A stretch of 14,997 nt of DNA from contig JAFWUC010000002.1 of assembly GCA_017518705.1 (NCBI GenBank), positions 1 through 14,997 on the forward strand, written 5' to 3'. Origin of the DNA: Clostridia bacterium. Its GTDB lineage: Bacteria > Bacillota_A > Clostridia > Christensenellales > Aristaeellaceae. Numbering within the stretch: position 1 is the first letter of the stretch; the number at the start of each line of letters is the position of its first letter. Made by a program: the position numbers and the translations under genes. The notes under the pieces are model-generated. The model made no database searches. It was not told the DNA's origin and saw only the letters and a list, made by a program, of their open reading frames with translations. Shown here in pieces: positions 6,197-12,519 of the stretch.

Positions 6197-7017
6197 GCCC
6201 CGCCGCCCCTTTTCGCGGGAATGTAACCGTACACGCAGCTAAAGCTTTTGCCGCCCGTGACCGCGGCTTTTATCTTTCGGGCGAAGGCGGTCGCGCACTC
6301 GGCGGAAGCCAGGTCCTCCCTTTTCGTGTCCACGCGGAACACCGACGAAAGCAGCAGGTCCGACTTTTCAGAATACACGGGCGTGAACTTTTGGGCGAGC
6401 TTTAATATGTTGCTGTCTTCGGGCAGGAAGGCTTTGAGCTCCGAGTCCAGCAGCCAGGAAAAGCAGGTAAACGCCTTAAAACGGTAGTCCGGAAAGTGCG
6501 TTTTGAAGAACTCTTCCGCCCGGGCGATGGACCGGGCGCACTCCTCCCACACGAGCTTCCCGCCCCGCGGGATGTGGATCTCGATCACTTTTTCGCCTTC
6601 CTTTATGCCGAGGGCGGGGATGTCCTTCATCGCGGGAGCGAACGCGAACTGCAGCCGCCCCAGTCTGAACAGCCTTTGCGTAAGGTGGAGTTTCAGCCAC
6701 TTAAGCCCGAACAGGCACAGTTTCCCCTTCGCCTGCGTCCAGTCTTCCGTCAGGATGACCATGTCCCTGAACGTGTCCAGCGTGACCTCGGCGGGTATGC
6801 CCATGTCAAGCGCCGTGCGCTCGGCGCTTTCGCAGAAGTACAGGTAAAAAAGCAGGTTCCTTATGCCGTCTTTGCAGCCCGTGTCGTAGATTGCAAGCGC
6901 CGCTTCGGGCGGCACTTTCACCGTTTCGAGCGCGCGGCAAAACTCCCCGTCAAAAATTTCGGGGAAACCCAACCTGTCGTACCAGCGCCGTATGACCTGC
7001 GCCGTGCCCTCGTTCAC
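6193..7017 (-). CDS. GNAT-like acyltransferase domain protein (NAT_N / GNAT_C type)
   Basis: A 274-residue cytosolic protein resembling the clostridial two-domain 'acyltransferase domain-containing' family. An all-helical N-terminal part (about 1-115) is followed by a GNAT-like C-terminal part (about 117-268). The latter carries the conserved-looking IEIHIPRGGKLVWEEC (145-160), FFKTHFPDYRFKAFTCFSWLLD (170-191) and the ending CVYGYIPAK (261-269). The substrate is unknown. The start is a GTG at 7017 (positions 7015-7017 on the plus strand read CAC), supported by GAAGGTGATC just upstream. The stop overlaps the ATG of the membrane protein. Upstream, 42 bases away, the DUF1295 gene ends in a terminator, so this pair is either fed by read-through or has a promoter I did not find. 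The family assignment comes from recalled motifs and is moderate. Confidence 0.68.
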   Translation of the reverse strand: MNEGTAQVIRRWYDRLGFPEIFDGEFCRALETVKVPPEAALAIYDTGCKDGIRNLLFYLYFCESAERTALDMGIPAEVTLDTFRDMVILTEDWTQAKGKLCLFGLKWLKLHLTQRLFRLGRLQFAFAPAMKDIPALGIKEGEKVIEIHIPRGGKLVWEECARSIARAEEFFKTHFPDYRFKAFTCFSWLLDSELKAFLPEDSNILKLAQKFTPVYSEKSDLLLSSVFRVDTKREDLASAECATAFARKIKAAVTGGKSFSCVYGYIPAKRGGGA

Positions 7018-7038
7018 GCGATCACCTTCCCGAAACCG

Positions 7039-7060
7039 AAAAAGCCGGGATGCCCCGGCT
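7039..7060 (-). terminator. Intrinsic terminator at the 3' end of the DUF1295 gene
   Basis: Read on the minus strand: AGCCGGG, loop gcat, CCCGGCT, merging into TTTTT. The stem is at 7054-7060 / 7043-7049 and the T-run pairs with A at 7039-7043. The stem overlaps the last base of the TGA stop (7060-7062). It lies about 20 bases before the next gene's GTG, so it may act as a partial terminator inside the operon. Confidence 0.7.
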
Positions 7061-8019
7061 CACTTCCTCTCAAACTTATGCGCGGGCAGGTATTTGTACA
7101 CCTGCCTGGCGTATTCGGGGAACATTGGATACTTGGACGCGGAGATCTTTTCGCCCAGGGCGGAGCTGCCCATGAACAGAAGCACCAGCAGCAGCGCGCC
7201 CAGCATGGAGGGGTGGAATATGCCGCATTTCGCGGCGCCCGCGCCCACGGCGAAAAAGTACAGACTCGCCCACACGCCCATATCGCCCAGGTAGTTGGGG
7301 TGGCGCATGCGCGCCCAGGGTCCAGTGGTGTTGAAGCCGAGGTCGTAGGGGCGGGGCAGGTCGCTCATCTGCTTTCCGCCGTCAAGCAGGCGCTGCTTTT
7401 CGCTGTGGAACTTCCACTGGAACTCGTCGGACACCGTCTCAAGCGCGAGGAAGCCCAGGGCAAACGCCGCGGCGATGATGTCGATCACGCCGAGCGGCGC
7501 ATTAGAGCCCATGCACGCCAGCGCGTGCAGGCAGATCAGCAGCACCAGGAAGTTCTGGTACACGCTTATAAAGCACAGGTCGAAGGTGGTCCAGGCGAGG
7601 GGCAGCTTAAACGCGGGAGACGCTTTGACTATCTTCCAGCGGTAGTCCTCCTTGCCATCCCAGAAGCGCAGGCGGTACGCGCCCTTCCGGGCGAAGTTCA
7701 CCGTCAGGCGGACGCCCCAGGCGGTCACTATCAGCGCGAACAGGGTGAGCCGGGCGCCGAAACCGCCCTTTATGGCGATTATCCAGCTGTACACTATGGG
7801 CAGCAGGCTCCACAGCTTGTCCATCTGGGAATAGTTTTTGGTCAATTCGCCCGTGATAAAGCAGTACAGCATGCTTATCACGCAGATCACAGTCAGTATG
7901 TCCAGCGTGGTCTTCTGAAGCGGGGAAAGGCTGAATTCGGAAAGGCAGATGCACGCGACGATCAGCGCGATCACTGTCAAAGCGGCGCAAACGGTGGAAA
8001 GGACGGTTTTTTTGTTCAT
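7060..8019 (-). CDS. DUF1295 / steroid-5-alpha-reductase-like integral membrane protein
   Basis: A 319-residue membrane protein with helices at about 6-27, 38-56, 68-84, 90-106, 142-168, 177-194, 246-262 and 268-286. Typical DUF1295 features are present: DKLWSLLPIVYSW (67-79), NFARKGAYRLRFWDGKEDYRW (108-128), DEFQWKFHSEK (198-208), the RHPNYLGDMGVW block (239-250) and a C-terminal KYPMFPEYARQVYKY (296-310). The RHPNYLG motif is shared with isoprenylcysteine methyltransferases and 5-alpha reductases and is thought to bind the cofactor or lipid substrate. The reaction in bacteria is not established. The ribosome site AAAGGAAA sits about seven bases before the ATG. It lies 25 bases downstream of the MazG-like gene, so the two are one transcription unit, ended by the terminator at 7039-7060. 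Confidence 0.85.
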   Translation of the reverse strand: MNKKTVLSTVCAALTVIALIVACICLSEFSLSPLQKTTLDILTVICVISMLYCFITGELTKNYSQMDKLWSLLPIVYSWIIAIKGGFGARLTLFALIVTAWGVRLTVNFARKGAYRLRFWDGKEDYRWKIVKASPAFKLPLAWTTFDLCFISVYQNFLVLLICLHALACMGSNAPLGVIDIIAAAFALGFLALETVSDEFQWKFHSEKQRLLDGGKQMSDLPRPYDLGFNTTGPWARMRHPNYLGDMGVWASLYFFAVGAGAAKCGIFHPSMLGALLLVLLFMGSSALGEKISASKYPMFPEYARQVYKYLPAHKFERK

Positions 8020-8044
8020 TTCTGTTTCCTTTTATCTGTGTATT

Positions 8045-8371
8045 TTACTCAGCCCTGTGCAGGCTTTTTTCGGCGGAGAATCCCTCGGGATAGCGCTTTT
8101 TGAGCTTTTCTATGTTGTGCTCCAGCACTTCCTCCAGCGTCAGCCCCAGCGCGTGGGAGGTGAGCGCCAGGTACCACGCCACGTCGCCCAGCTCGTCCTT
8201 CAGCTTGTCCGCGTCCAGGGGATGGGAGTGGAACAGGTGCTTTTTGACTATGTCTATCACCTCGCCCGCTTCGCCGCACAGGCCCATAACGCCGTTTTCC
8301 AGCTTCTGGACGGGGGTGAGGCTCTTGTTGGCGGTGGTCAGCGCCAGCGCCTGGTATTCGTTGATGGTCAT
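8045..8371 (-). CDS. MazG-like nucleotide pyrophosphohydrolase
   Basis: A 108-residue cytosolic all-alpha NTP-PPase that would hydrolyse non-canonical or excess (d)NTPs to NMP and pyrophosphate. The Mg-binding signature ExxE..ExxD is visible: GEAGEVIDIVKK with E34 and E37, then DELGDVAWYLA with E60 and D63. Length fits a single-domain MazG-like protein. I place the start at 8371 (MTINEYQ) because AAAAGGAGACC lies at the right spacing upstream. An in-frame ATG 14 codons earlier (8411-8413) belongs to the TGACCAA repeat array, so the longer reading is artefactual. The gene is followed after 25 bases by the DUF1295 gene. Confidence 0.88.
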   Translation of the reverse strand: MTINEYQALALTTANKSLTPVQKLENGVMGLCGEAGEVIDIVKKHLFHSHPLDADKLKDELGDVAWYLALTSHALGLTLEEVLEHNIEKLKKRYPEGFSAEKSLHRAE

Positions 8372-8678
8372 AACGGTCTCCTTTTGTCCGCTTTGGCGGA
8401 CGTCATTGGTCATTGGTCATTGGTCGTCGCCATGGGGCGACAATATTTGTTTATCGAAGCAACCGCATTGTAGCGTCATCGCGAGCGACTGTATGGAGCG
8501 GGGTACATACCACGCACAATTACGCCTCGGCGGCCGTGTTGTTGTCAGCCGTATGCGTCAGCGGGCAAACTTTGTCAAGCGTCAGCGCAGACGACCAATG
8601 ACCAACGACCGCGGACGGTCGGCGAGTCAGCCGACCAATGACGGCGGCGCAACCGCTCTGACAGCTAAAAGCTAAAAG
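8372..8678 (-). repeat. Composite repeat gap between plsC and the MazG-like gene
   Basis: No gene is supported. Nearest the MazG start are the hairpin GTCCGC-tttg-GCGGAC, three ATTGGTC 7-mers (8405-8425), then GTCGCC-atgg-GGCGAC (8426-8441) and a linker (8442-8470) that matches 9400-9429. A truncated palindromic arm GCGTCATCGCGAG is at 8473-8485. The plsC-proximal half carries modules in the opposite orientation: ACCAATGACCAACGACC (8594-8610), the hairpin GGTCGGC-gagtca-GCCGACC (8617-8636), and AGCTAAA-type 7-mers (8661-8684) that run into the plsC stop codon. Confidence 0.8.
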
Positions 8679-9251
8679 CTAACCGCTTATCCCCTCTATC
8701 CCCTTCTTTATCTTCTCCGTCAGCTCCTTCATGTCGCGGGAGGAGGTCAGGCGGGCGGCGGGGATGAGTTCGCCCAGTTTGATCCTTATGGGGCAGAACG
8801 GCAGGTATCTTGAGAATATCCGCCCCGTCTGCACGGGCACCTGCGCCCTCAGCGCGATAAACGAGGCGCCCTCCTTAAGCTCGTGCACCTGCCCGTTGCG
8901 GTAGCGGTGCCCTTCGGGGAAGATCACCAGCGGCGCGTTGTCCTTAAGCGTCTTAAACGACGTCCTCAGCGCGTCCATGTCCGTGCCCTCCCGGTCCACG
9001 GGGAACGCCCCCGCGGTGCGTATGACCAGGGAGCCGAATTTGTGCTTGAACAGCTGCTTTTTGGCCATGAAGCGCACGTTTTCGGGCATGAACAGGAACA
9101 CCGCCACCGCGTCCATGAAGCTTTGGTGGTTGAGCGCCAGCACATACGCGCCCTCGGGCAGCCTGCCTTCCAGCTTCACGGGAAAGAACAGCACGGAGAG
9201 GGTCTTGAAGAAGTACCAAAGGAATTTCCTGAAACGGGGATGCTCTGTCAT
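8679..9251 (-). CDS. plsC: 1-acyl-sn-glycerol-3-phosphate acyltransferase family (PlsC)
   Basis: A 190-residue, membrane-associated acyltransferase predicted to acylate lysophosphatidate in phospholipid synthesis. Motif I NHQSFMD gives catalytic H42 and D47 (HX4D). Motif II is GAFPVDREG (81-89) and motif III FPEGHRYRNG (111-120). The N-terminal stretch 9-26 is aromatic and hydrophobic and may dip into the membrane. Length is at the short end of the family. I place the start at 9251 (MTEHPRF), preceded by AAGGCGG. The same frame stays open for 50 more codons upstream, but those codons lie in 7-mer repeats. The TAG stop lies inside an AGCTAA repeat unit. Other PlsC-fold acyltransferases (for example lysophospholipid acyltransferases) are possible. 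Confidence 0.9.
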   Translation of the reverse strand: MTEHPRFRKFLWYFFKTLSVLFFPVKLEGRLPEGAYVLALNHQSFMDAVAVFLFMPENVRFMAKKQLFKHKFGSLVIRTAGAFPVDREGTDMDALRTSFKTLKDNAPLVIFPEGHRYRNGQVHELKEGASFIALRAQVPVQTGRIFSRYLPFCPIRIKLGELIPAARLTSSRDMKELTEKIKKGIEGISG

Positions 9252-9447
9252 GGTTTTGTCCGCCTTTTTTTTGCTGTGAGCTTTTAGCTGTGAGCTTTTA
9301 GAGCGCGCCTGCGGGCGCGGGATGGTCGTTGGTCGTTGGTCGTTGGTCGGTGGTCGTTGGTCATCGGTCATTGGTCGTTGGTCGTCGCCATGGGGCGACA
9401 ATATTTGTTTATCGAAGCAACCGCATTGTGGCGTCCTTCCCCGCTCC
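9252..9447 (-). repeat. Short composite repeat gap between the LRR gene and plsC
   Basis: From the plsC side: AGCTTTT/AGCTGTG 7-mers (9272-9299); a GC hairpin CGCGCC-tgc-GGCGCG-like sequence (about 9303-9320); nine exact-length GGTC-ending 7-mers (9321-9383); GTCGCC-atgg-GGCGAC (9384-9399); and a linker ending GCATTGTGGCG (to 9433). The LRR stop codon lies 14 bases further on. It lacks the two-armed element found in other gaps. Confidence 0.85.
9321..9383 (-). repeat. Nine-unit 7-mer array (consensus GTTGGTC / GACCAAC)
   Basis: Exactly nine units of seven bases, each ending GGTC: GATGGTC, GTTGGTC x3, GGTGGTC, GTTGGTC, ATCGGTC, ATTGGTC, GTTGGTC. The last unit abuts the GTCGCC hairpin at 9384 with no spare base, as do the arrays at 8405-8425, 10326-10353, 13138-13165 and 14632-14659. 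Confidence 0.9.
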
Positions 9448-10275
9448 TTATTCCGCGTAAGCGACGGCGATGCCGTTATCCAGGCAGTATTTTTCGGCGT
9501 AAGAGCCCTTGACGACCGTCGCGGTCAGGTCCGCGGGGCAGTCCTTAAACGCATCCGCGTCTATGTAGCTGATGCCGTCGGGCAGCGTTACGCTTTTCAG
9601 GCTCTCGCACTGTATGAACGCTTCCATGTCTATGCTCACAACGCTCCCGGGCAGCACGATCTCCTTAAGCGAAACGCAGTTTTCGAACGCCCTGTAGCAC
9701 AGCATGTTGACGCCGTCGGGGATGGTCACCTTTTCCAGGTCGAGGCAGCCCGCGAACGCCATGTCGCCGATCTCGTGCGTGCCTTCCGCCACAGCTAATT
9801 CGCTCTTGTACGCGGGGCAGTACATAAGCCGGCTGTCGGGCTTGGAGTACAGCGCGCCGTCCTTAAGCTCGAAAAACTCGTGTTTGGACGACAGGTCCAC
9901 TTTCATAAGGCTGTCGCAGTAAGCGAAGGGATTCGTCAGCATGAAGCACAGGCTGTCCGGCAGCTCCACGCGCACCAGGTCCCTGCACAGCATGAACGTT
10001 ACGGCGCCGAACTCGGTGACGCCTTCGGGGACGGTCACATGCTTTATGCCTTCATGGAATATGAACGCGCCGCTGCCGATCGACGTGACCGCCGCGCCGT
10101 TCACTTCCGAGGGGATCTCAACGTCACCGGAAGCGCCCGTGTATCCCGTTATCTGCGCCGTGCCGGCTTCGGTGAGCACGTAGGTGAAGTCCCCGTACGT
10201 AAGGGTGTCTTCCGCAAGCGCGAAAATGCCTGACACGAGCGCCAGGGCGAGCACGAGAATGATGGACCGTTTCAT
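9448..10275 (-). CDS. Secreted BspA-like leucine-rich repeat protein (LRR_5 type)
   Basis: A 275-residue exported protein. The signal peptide is MKRS plus a hydrophobic core to about residue 18, with likely cleavage after ALA (19-21). After a beta-rich lead-in (22-60) come about six LRR_5 repeats of roughly 23 residues from about 63 to 250, of the form SIGSGAFxxxxGIKHVTVPEGV, AFAGCLDLEKVTIPDGV, AFENCVSLKEIVLPGSV, AFIQCESLKSVTLPDGI. They are interrupted at 128-165 by a non-repeat insert, also seen in BspA relatives. The C-terminal cap GSYAEKYCLDNGI (257-269) is typical. No anchor motif (LPxTG, SLH, dockerin) is present, so it is free or loosely attached. Its role (adhesion or binding) is inferred from the family. 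The ribosome site is AAGGCGG, as for plsC. Confidence 0.88.
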   Translation of the reverse strand: MKRSIILVLALALVSGIFALAEDTLTYGDFTYVLTEAGTAQITGYTGASGDVEIPSEVNGAAVTSIGSGAFIFHEGIKHVTVPEGVTEFGAVTFMLCRDLVRVELPDSLCFMLTNPFAYCDSLMKVDLSSKHEFFELKDGALYSKPDSRLMYCPAYKSELAVAEGTHEIGDMAFAGCLDLEKVTIPDGVNMLCYRAFENCVSLKEIVLPGSVVSIDMEAFIQCESLKSVTLPDGISYIDADAFKDCPADLTATVVKGSYAEKYCLDNGIAVAYAE

Positions 10276-10396
10276 ACCTTGTTCCGCCTTTCGATGTTTT
10301 TAGCGGCGGCAGACGCCGCCGCGTCCGTGGTCGTTGGTCATTGGTCATTGGTCGTCGCCATATGGCGACAATATTAGTTTATCGAAGCAACCGCAT

Positions 10397-10467
10397 CGTG
10401 GCGATCCGTTCTTTAATCTGATGTGGTTACGGATTGCCACGCGGTCTTTGACCGCTCGCAATGACGC
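10397..10467 (-). repeat. Two-armed palindromic element, one arm truncated
   Basis: The complete arm is ATTGC (10433-10437) and GCAAT (10458-10462) around the hairpin CGGTC-ttt-GACCG (10442-10454), ending ATGACGC at 10467. The other arm keeps only CGTGGCGATCCG (10397-10408) and is joined directly to the linker module. It is oriented with the minus-strand genes. Confidence 0.8.
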
Positions 10468-10597
10468 ATCAGAGTATTCCAACCGTTCTGCTCTTATCCG
10501 CAGGACCGGCTGTGCCGGTTCGAGGAATAAAAATCACGGAGCGCAGCCTGCCGCGCGGGAGGGATTTTTATTTCCTTGCGGTTTTTGCGCTCGCGAA

Positions 10598-10656
10598 CGG
10601 TAGTGAATAACAGCCCAGTGGGCTGTTAGAGCCGCGAGCGCCACATGGGTCGGAAA
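10598..10656 (-). repeat. 59-bp repeat block, identical to 1843-1901 (inverted)
   Basis: The exact reverse complement of 1843-1901, containing the palindrome TAACAGCCC-act-GGGCTGTTA. Because pepV/glycosidase are plus and mnmE/LRR are minus, the block has the same orientation relative to transcription in both places. Confidence 0.85.
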
Positions 10657-10729
10657 TTGCCGAAGCAATTTCAGCAAAAAGCGTGCCCTGTTTCCGCCGC
10701 GTTTTTATCAAAAACGGGGCGGAAATGAT

Positions 10730-10762
10730 TGATCGAAATGCATCGAAGAGGCATTTCAATCA
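10730..10762 (-). repeat. Stop-codon hairpin repeat at the end of mnmE
   Basis: TGATCGAAATGC (10730-10741) pairs with GCATTTCAATCA (10751-10762) with one G-T pair. Read in mnmE sense, the first three bases of the hairpin, TGA, are the mnmE stop codon. It differs from the pepV copy at only two positions. Confidence 0.75.
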
Positions 10763-12076
10763 CTTTCCGACGCAGAACGATTCGAACATTAACGATATCG
10801 CGTCCTCGCTGAGCGTTTCGCCCGTGATCTCGCCGATCACCGCCAGGGCGTCGGTGATGTCCTGCCTCGCCAGGGGCAGGTATGGCGCTGAGACCGCCCT
10901 TTTTAGCGCGGTCAATGCCCTGTCCGCCGCGTCCATGTGGCGCAGGGACAGAAGCGCGCCGTCGTCCTCCTTAAGGGGCAGTTTGGAATATATCGCGCGC
11001 GTGAGCTCGCCGAGCCCCTCCCCCGTGCGGGCGGAAATTACGATGTCCGCGGGGTGGGGATATGTCTCCAGGTCGTCCTTGCTGCGGCACACTATGAACC
11101 GTTCGTCCTTCATGGCAAGCAGCTGCCGGTCCTCGTCATTTAATGGCTGGGAGCCGTCCAGCAGCAGTATGACCGCGTCCGCGGTGCCCAACAGCTTTTT
11201 CGCGCGCTCCACGCCTATCTTTTCGATCGGGTCGCTGGTGTCGCGGATGCCGGCGGTGTCGGTCAGGGTGAGCTTCACGCCGTTTATCTCGATAACTTCG
11301 CTGATCTCGTCCCGGGTGGTGCCGGGGATGTCGGTGACTATGGCGCGCTCGGTCCTTAAAAGCGCGTTCATGAGGCTGCTTTTGCCCGCGTTCGCCCGCC
11401 CGCAGATCACCGCGCGCGCCCCGCGGGAGATTATGCGCGCCCGGGCGGGGTCGGCGGCGCTTTCAAGGCGGGAAATGATATCCCCGCCTTCCTTCCGGAT
11501 GCTCATAAGCGTGTCGCCCTCGTCGATCTCCTCGGGAAAGTCGCTCTGGGCGTCGATCAGCGCGGGAAGGGAAAGCAGGCGCTGTTTTATCTCAGAAATA
11601 AAGCCGCTCTCGCCGCCGCGCAGCCGGTCCACGCTGTTTCTTAACGCCGCGGCGCTGTCGGCGGAGATCACGTCCATCACCGCCTGCGCTTCGGACAGGT
11701 CTATCCTGCCGTTTATGAACGCCCGGTAGGTGAACTCCCCGCGCTCGGCGGGCGCGGCGCCCAGGGCGAGCACGCGCCTTAACACCGCCTCCGCCGCGAG
11801 GCCGCCGTGGGTGTGGATCTCGCATACGTCCTGGCGGGTATAGGTGTGCGGCGCCTTGAAAAACACCGCCATGGCTTCGTCCAGGGGGCGCCCGTCTTCA
11901 CCCGTGACGTGTCCGTACACCATGCGGGAAGACATAAAGCGCGCCCCCGCGCGGGCAGGCGCGAAGGCTTGTTTGAGTATTCGTTTTGAGTCCGGGCCGC
12001 TGATCCGGACGATCGCGATGCCGCCCCTGCCGGGAGGGGTGGCTATCGCAGCGACGGTGGTGTCTGTGTCGTGCAT
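10760..12076 (-). CDS. mnmE: tRNA uridine-5-carboxymethylaminomethyl modification GTPase MnmE
   Basis: With MnmG it installs cmnm5/nm5 groups on the wobble uridine of certain tRNAs; it is a cytosolic, K+-activated GTPase. The folate-binding N-terminal domain shows AAIATPPGRGGIAIVRISGP (9-28) and ERGEFTYRAFINGRIDLSEAQ (111-131). The G domain has G1 GRANAGKS (226-233), the G2 loop PGTTRDE (251-257) and G3 DTAG (273-276). G4 reads SKDD (332-335) where NKxD is usual, and G5 is SA (348-349). The C-terminus is CVGK (435-438) in place of the usual C(I/L)GK, keeping the catalytic Cys. At 438 residues it is slightly short. No Shine-Dalgarno sequence precedes the ATG at 12076: AGCTGTT repeats come to within ten bases of it. 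The product is certain. mnmG is not in the window. Confidence 0.95.
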   Translation of the reverse strand: MHDTDTTVAAIATPPGRGGIAIVRISGPDSKRILKQAFAPARAGARFMSSRMVYGHVTGEDGRPLDEAMAVFFKAPHTYTRQDVCEIHTHGGLAAEAVLRRVLALGAAPAERGEFTYRAFINGRIDLSEAQAVMDVISADSAAALRNSVDRLRGGESGFISEIKQRLLSLPALIDAQSDFPEEIDEGDTLMSIRKEGGDIISRLESAADPARARIISRGARAVICGRANAGKSSLMNALLRTERAIVTDIPGTTRDEISEVIEINGVKLTLTDTAGIRDTSDPIEKIGVERAKKLLGTADAVILLLDGSQPLNDEDRQLLAMKDERFIVCRSKDDLETYPHPADIVISARTGEGLGELTRAIYSKLPLKEDDGALLSLRHMDAADRALTALKRAVSAPYLPLARQDITDALAVIGEITGETLSEDAISLMFESFCVGK

Positions 12077-12519
12077 GTGTGTTTGAGCTGTTAGCTGTCA
12101 GCTTTTAGCTGTGAGAAGCGGCTTCGCCGCGTCATTGGTCATTGGTCGTTGGTCAAAAGTCGTCTGCGCTTACGCTTGACAAAGTTGCTTAGCTTCCGCA
12201 AACAGACCGGCAGACACGCTTAACGCGGCTTTTTGCCGCGTCATTGATCGATGGTCGTTGGTCGATGGTCATCGGTCAGTGCGTCATCGCGAAGACGCGA
12301 ACACAGTGAGCGGCTGTGGCGATCCGTAACCCCTATAGGAAAAAGGACGGATTGCCACGTCAAGCCCTGTGGGCTTTCCTCGCAATGACGCTTCGGCGGA
12401 GGCGGCTGACGCGGACGGTTTTACGGCAATGACGCGTCAACGGCCATCAGCCATACGACCAATGACCAATGACCGCGGACGTCCGCCGTACGGCGGACAA
12501 ATGACCGTCCCTCAGTGGA
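12077..12519 (-). repeat. Composite repeat gap between cvpA and mnmE
   Basis: No gene is supported. From the mnmE side: AGCT 7-mers (12086-12113); hairpin GCGGC-ttc-GCCGC (about 12119-12131); GGTC 7-mers (12134-12154 plus a decayed AAAAGTC unit); the linker CGTC..TACG; a 65-base box with GCGGCtttttGCCGC (12178-12242); five more 7-mers (12243-12277); the two-armed element (12281-12391); a box GACGCGGACGGTTTTACGG (about 12409-12427) shared with 14938-14956; inverted ACCAATGACCAATGACC (12458-12474); and the palindrome GTCCGCCGTACGGCGGAC (12481-12498) just 3' of cvpA. Confidence 0.85.
12281..12391 (-). repeat. Two-armed palindromic element, complete copy
   Basis: The left arm on the plus strand is GCGTCATCGC (12281-12290) with GCGATCCGT (12319-12327). 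The right arm is ACGGATTGCCACG (12347-12359), hairpin AAGCCC-tgt-GGGCTT (12362-12376) and CTCGCAATGACGC (12379-12391). The ATCGC arm contains CACAG..CTGTG in transcript sense. Pairings ATCGC/GCGAT and ATTGC/GCAAT are both intact. Confidence 0.85.

Larger units (their letters stand above)
10276..10759 (-). repeat. Composite repeat gap between mnmE and the LRR gene
   Basis: No gene is supported. In transcription order (high to low coordinate): a stop-proximal hairpin (10730-10762, overlapping the mnmE stop); the hairpin TTTCCGCC..GGCGGAAA (10691-10725); the 59-bp block (10598-10656); a variable hairpin with arms AATAAAAATC and GATTTTTATT (10526-10572); the hairpin ACCGGC-tgt-GCCGGT (10505-10519); a truncated two-armed element (10397-10467); a linker; GTCGCCATATGGCGAC (10354-10369); four GGTC 7-mers (10326-10353); and the hairpin GGCGGC-agac-GCCGCC. 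The AGCT 7-mers are missing here; only a CGCTAAAAAC remnant remains before the LRR ribosome site. Confidence 0.85.

Noticed and set aside
7060..8019. Isoprenylcysteine carboxyl methyltransferase (ICMT) as a specific call
   Set aside because: The RHPNYLG motif is shared, but length, the DKLWSLLP segment and the NFARKGAYRLRFW block fit DUF1295 better.
6496..8103. 535-codon plus-strand open frame opposite the acyltransferase and DUF1295 genes
   Set aside because: High GC leaves the antisense frame open. The product is His/Gln/Arg-rich with no domain, while the minus-strand frames have clear families and ribosome sites.
9321..9383. CRISPR array
   Set aside because: The units are seven bases long with no unique spacers of 25-40 bases and no cas genes nearby; they are tandem microsatellite-like repeats.
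12175..12184. TTGACA in the linker as a promoter
   Set aside because: It faces away from mnmE, is repeated in other linkers, and has no acceptable -10 at 16-18 bases.
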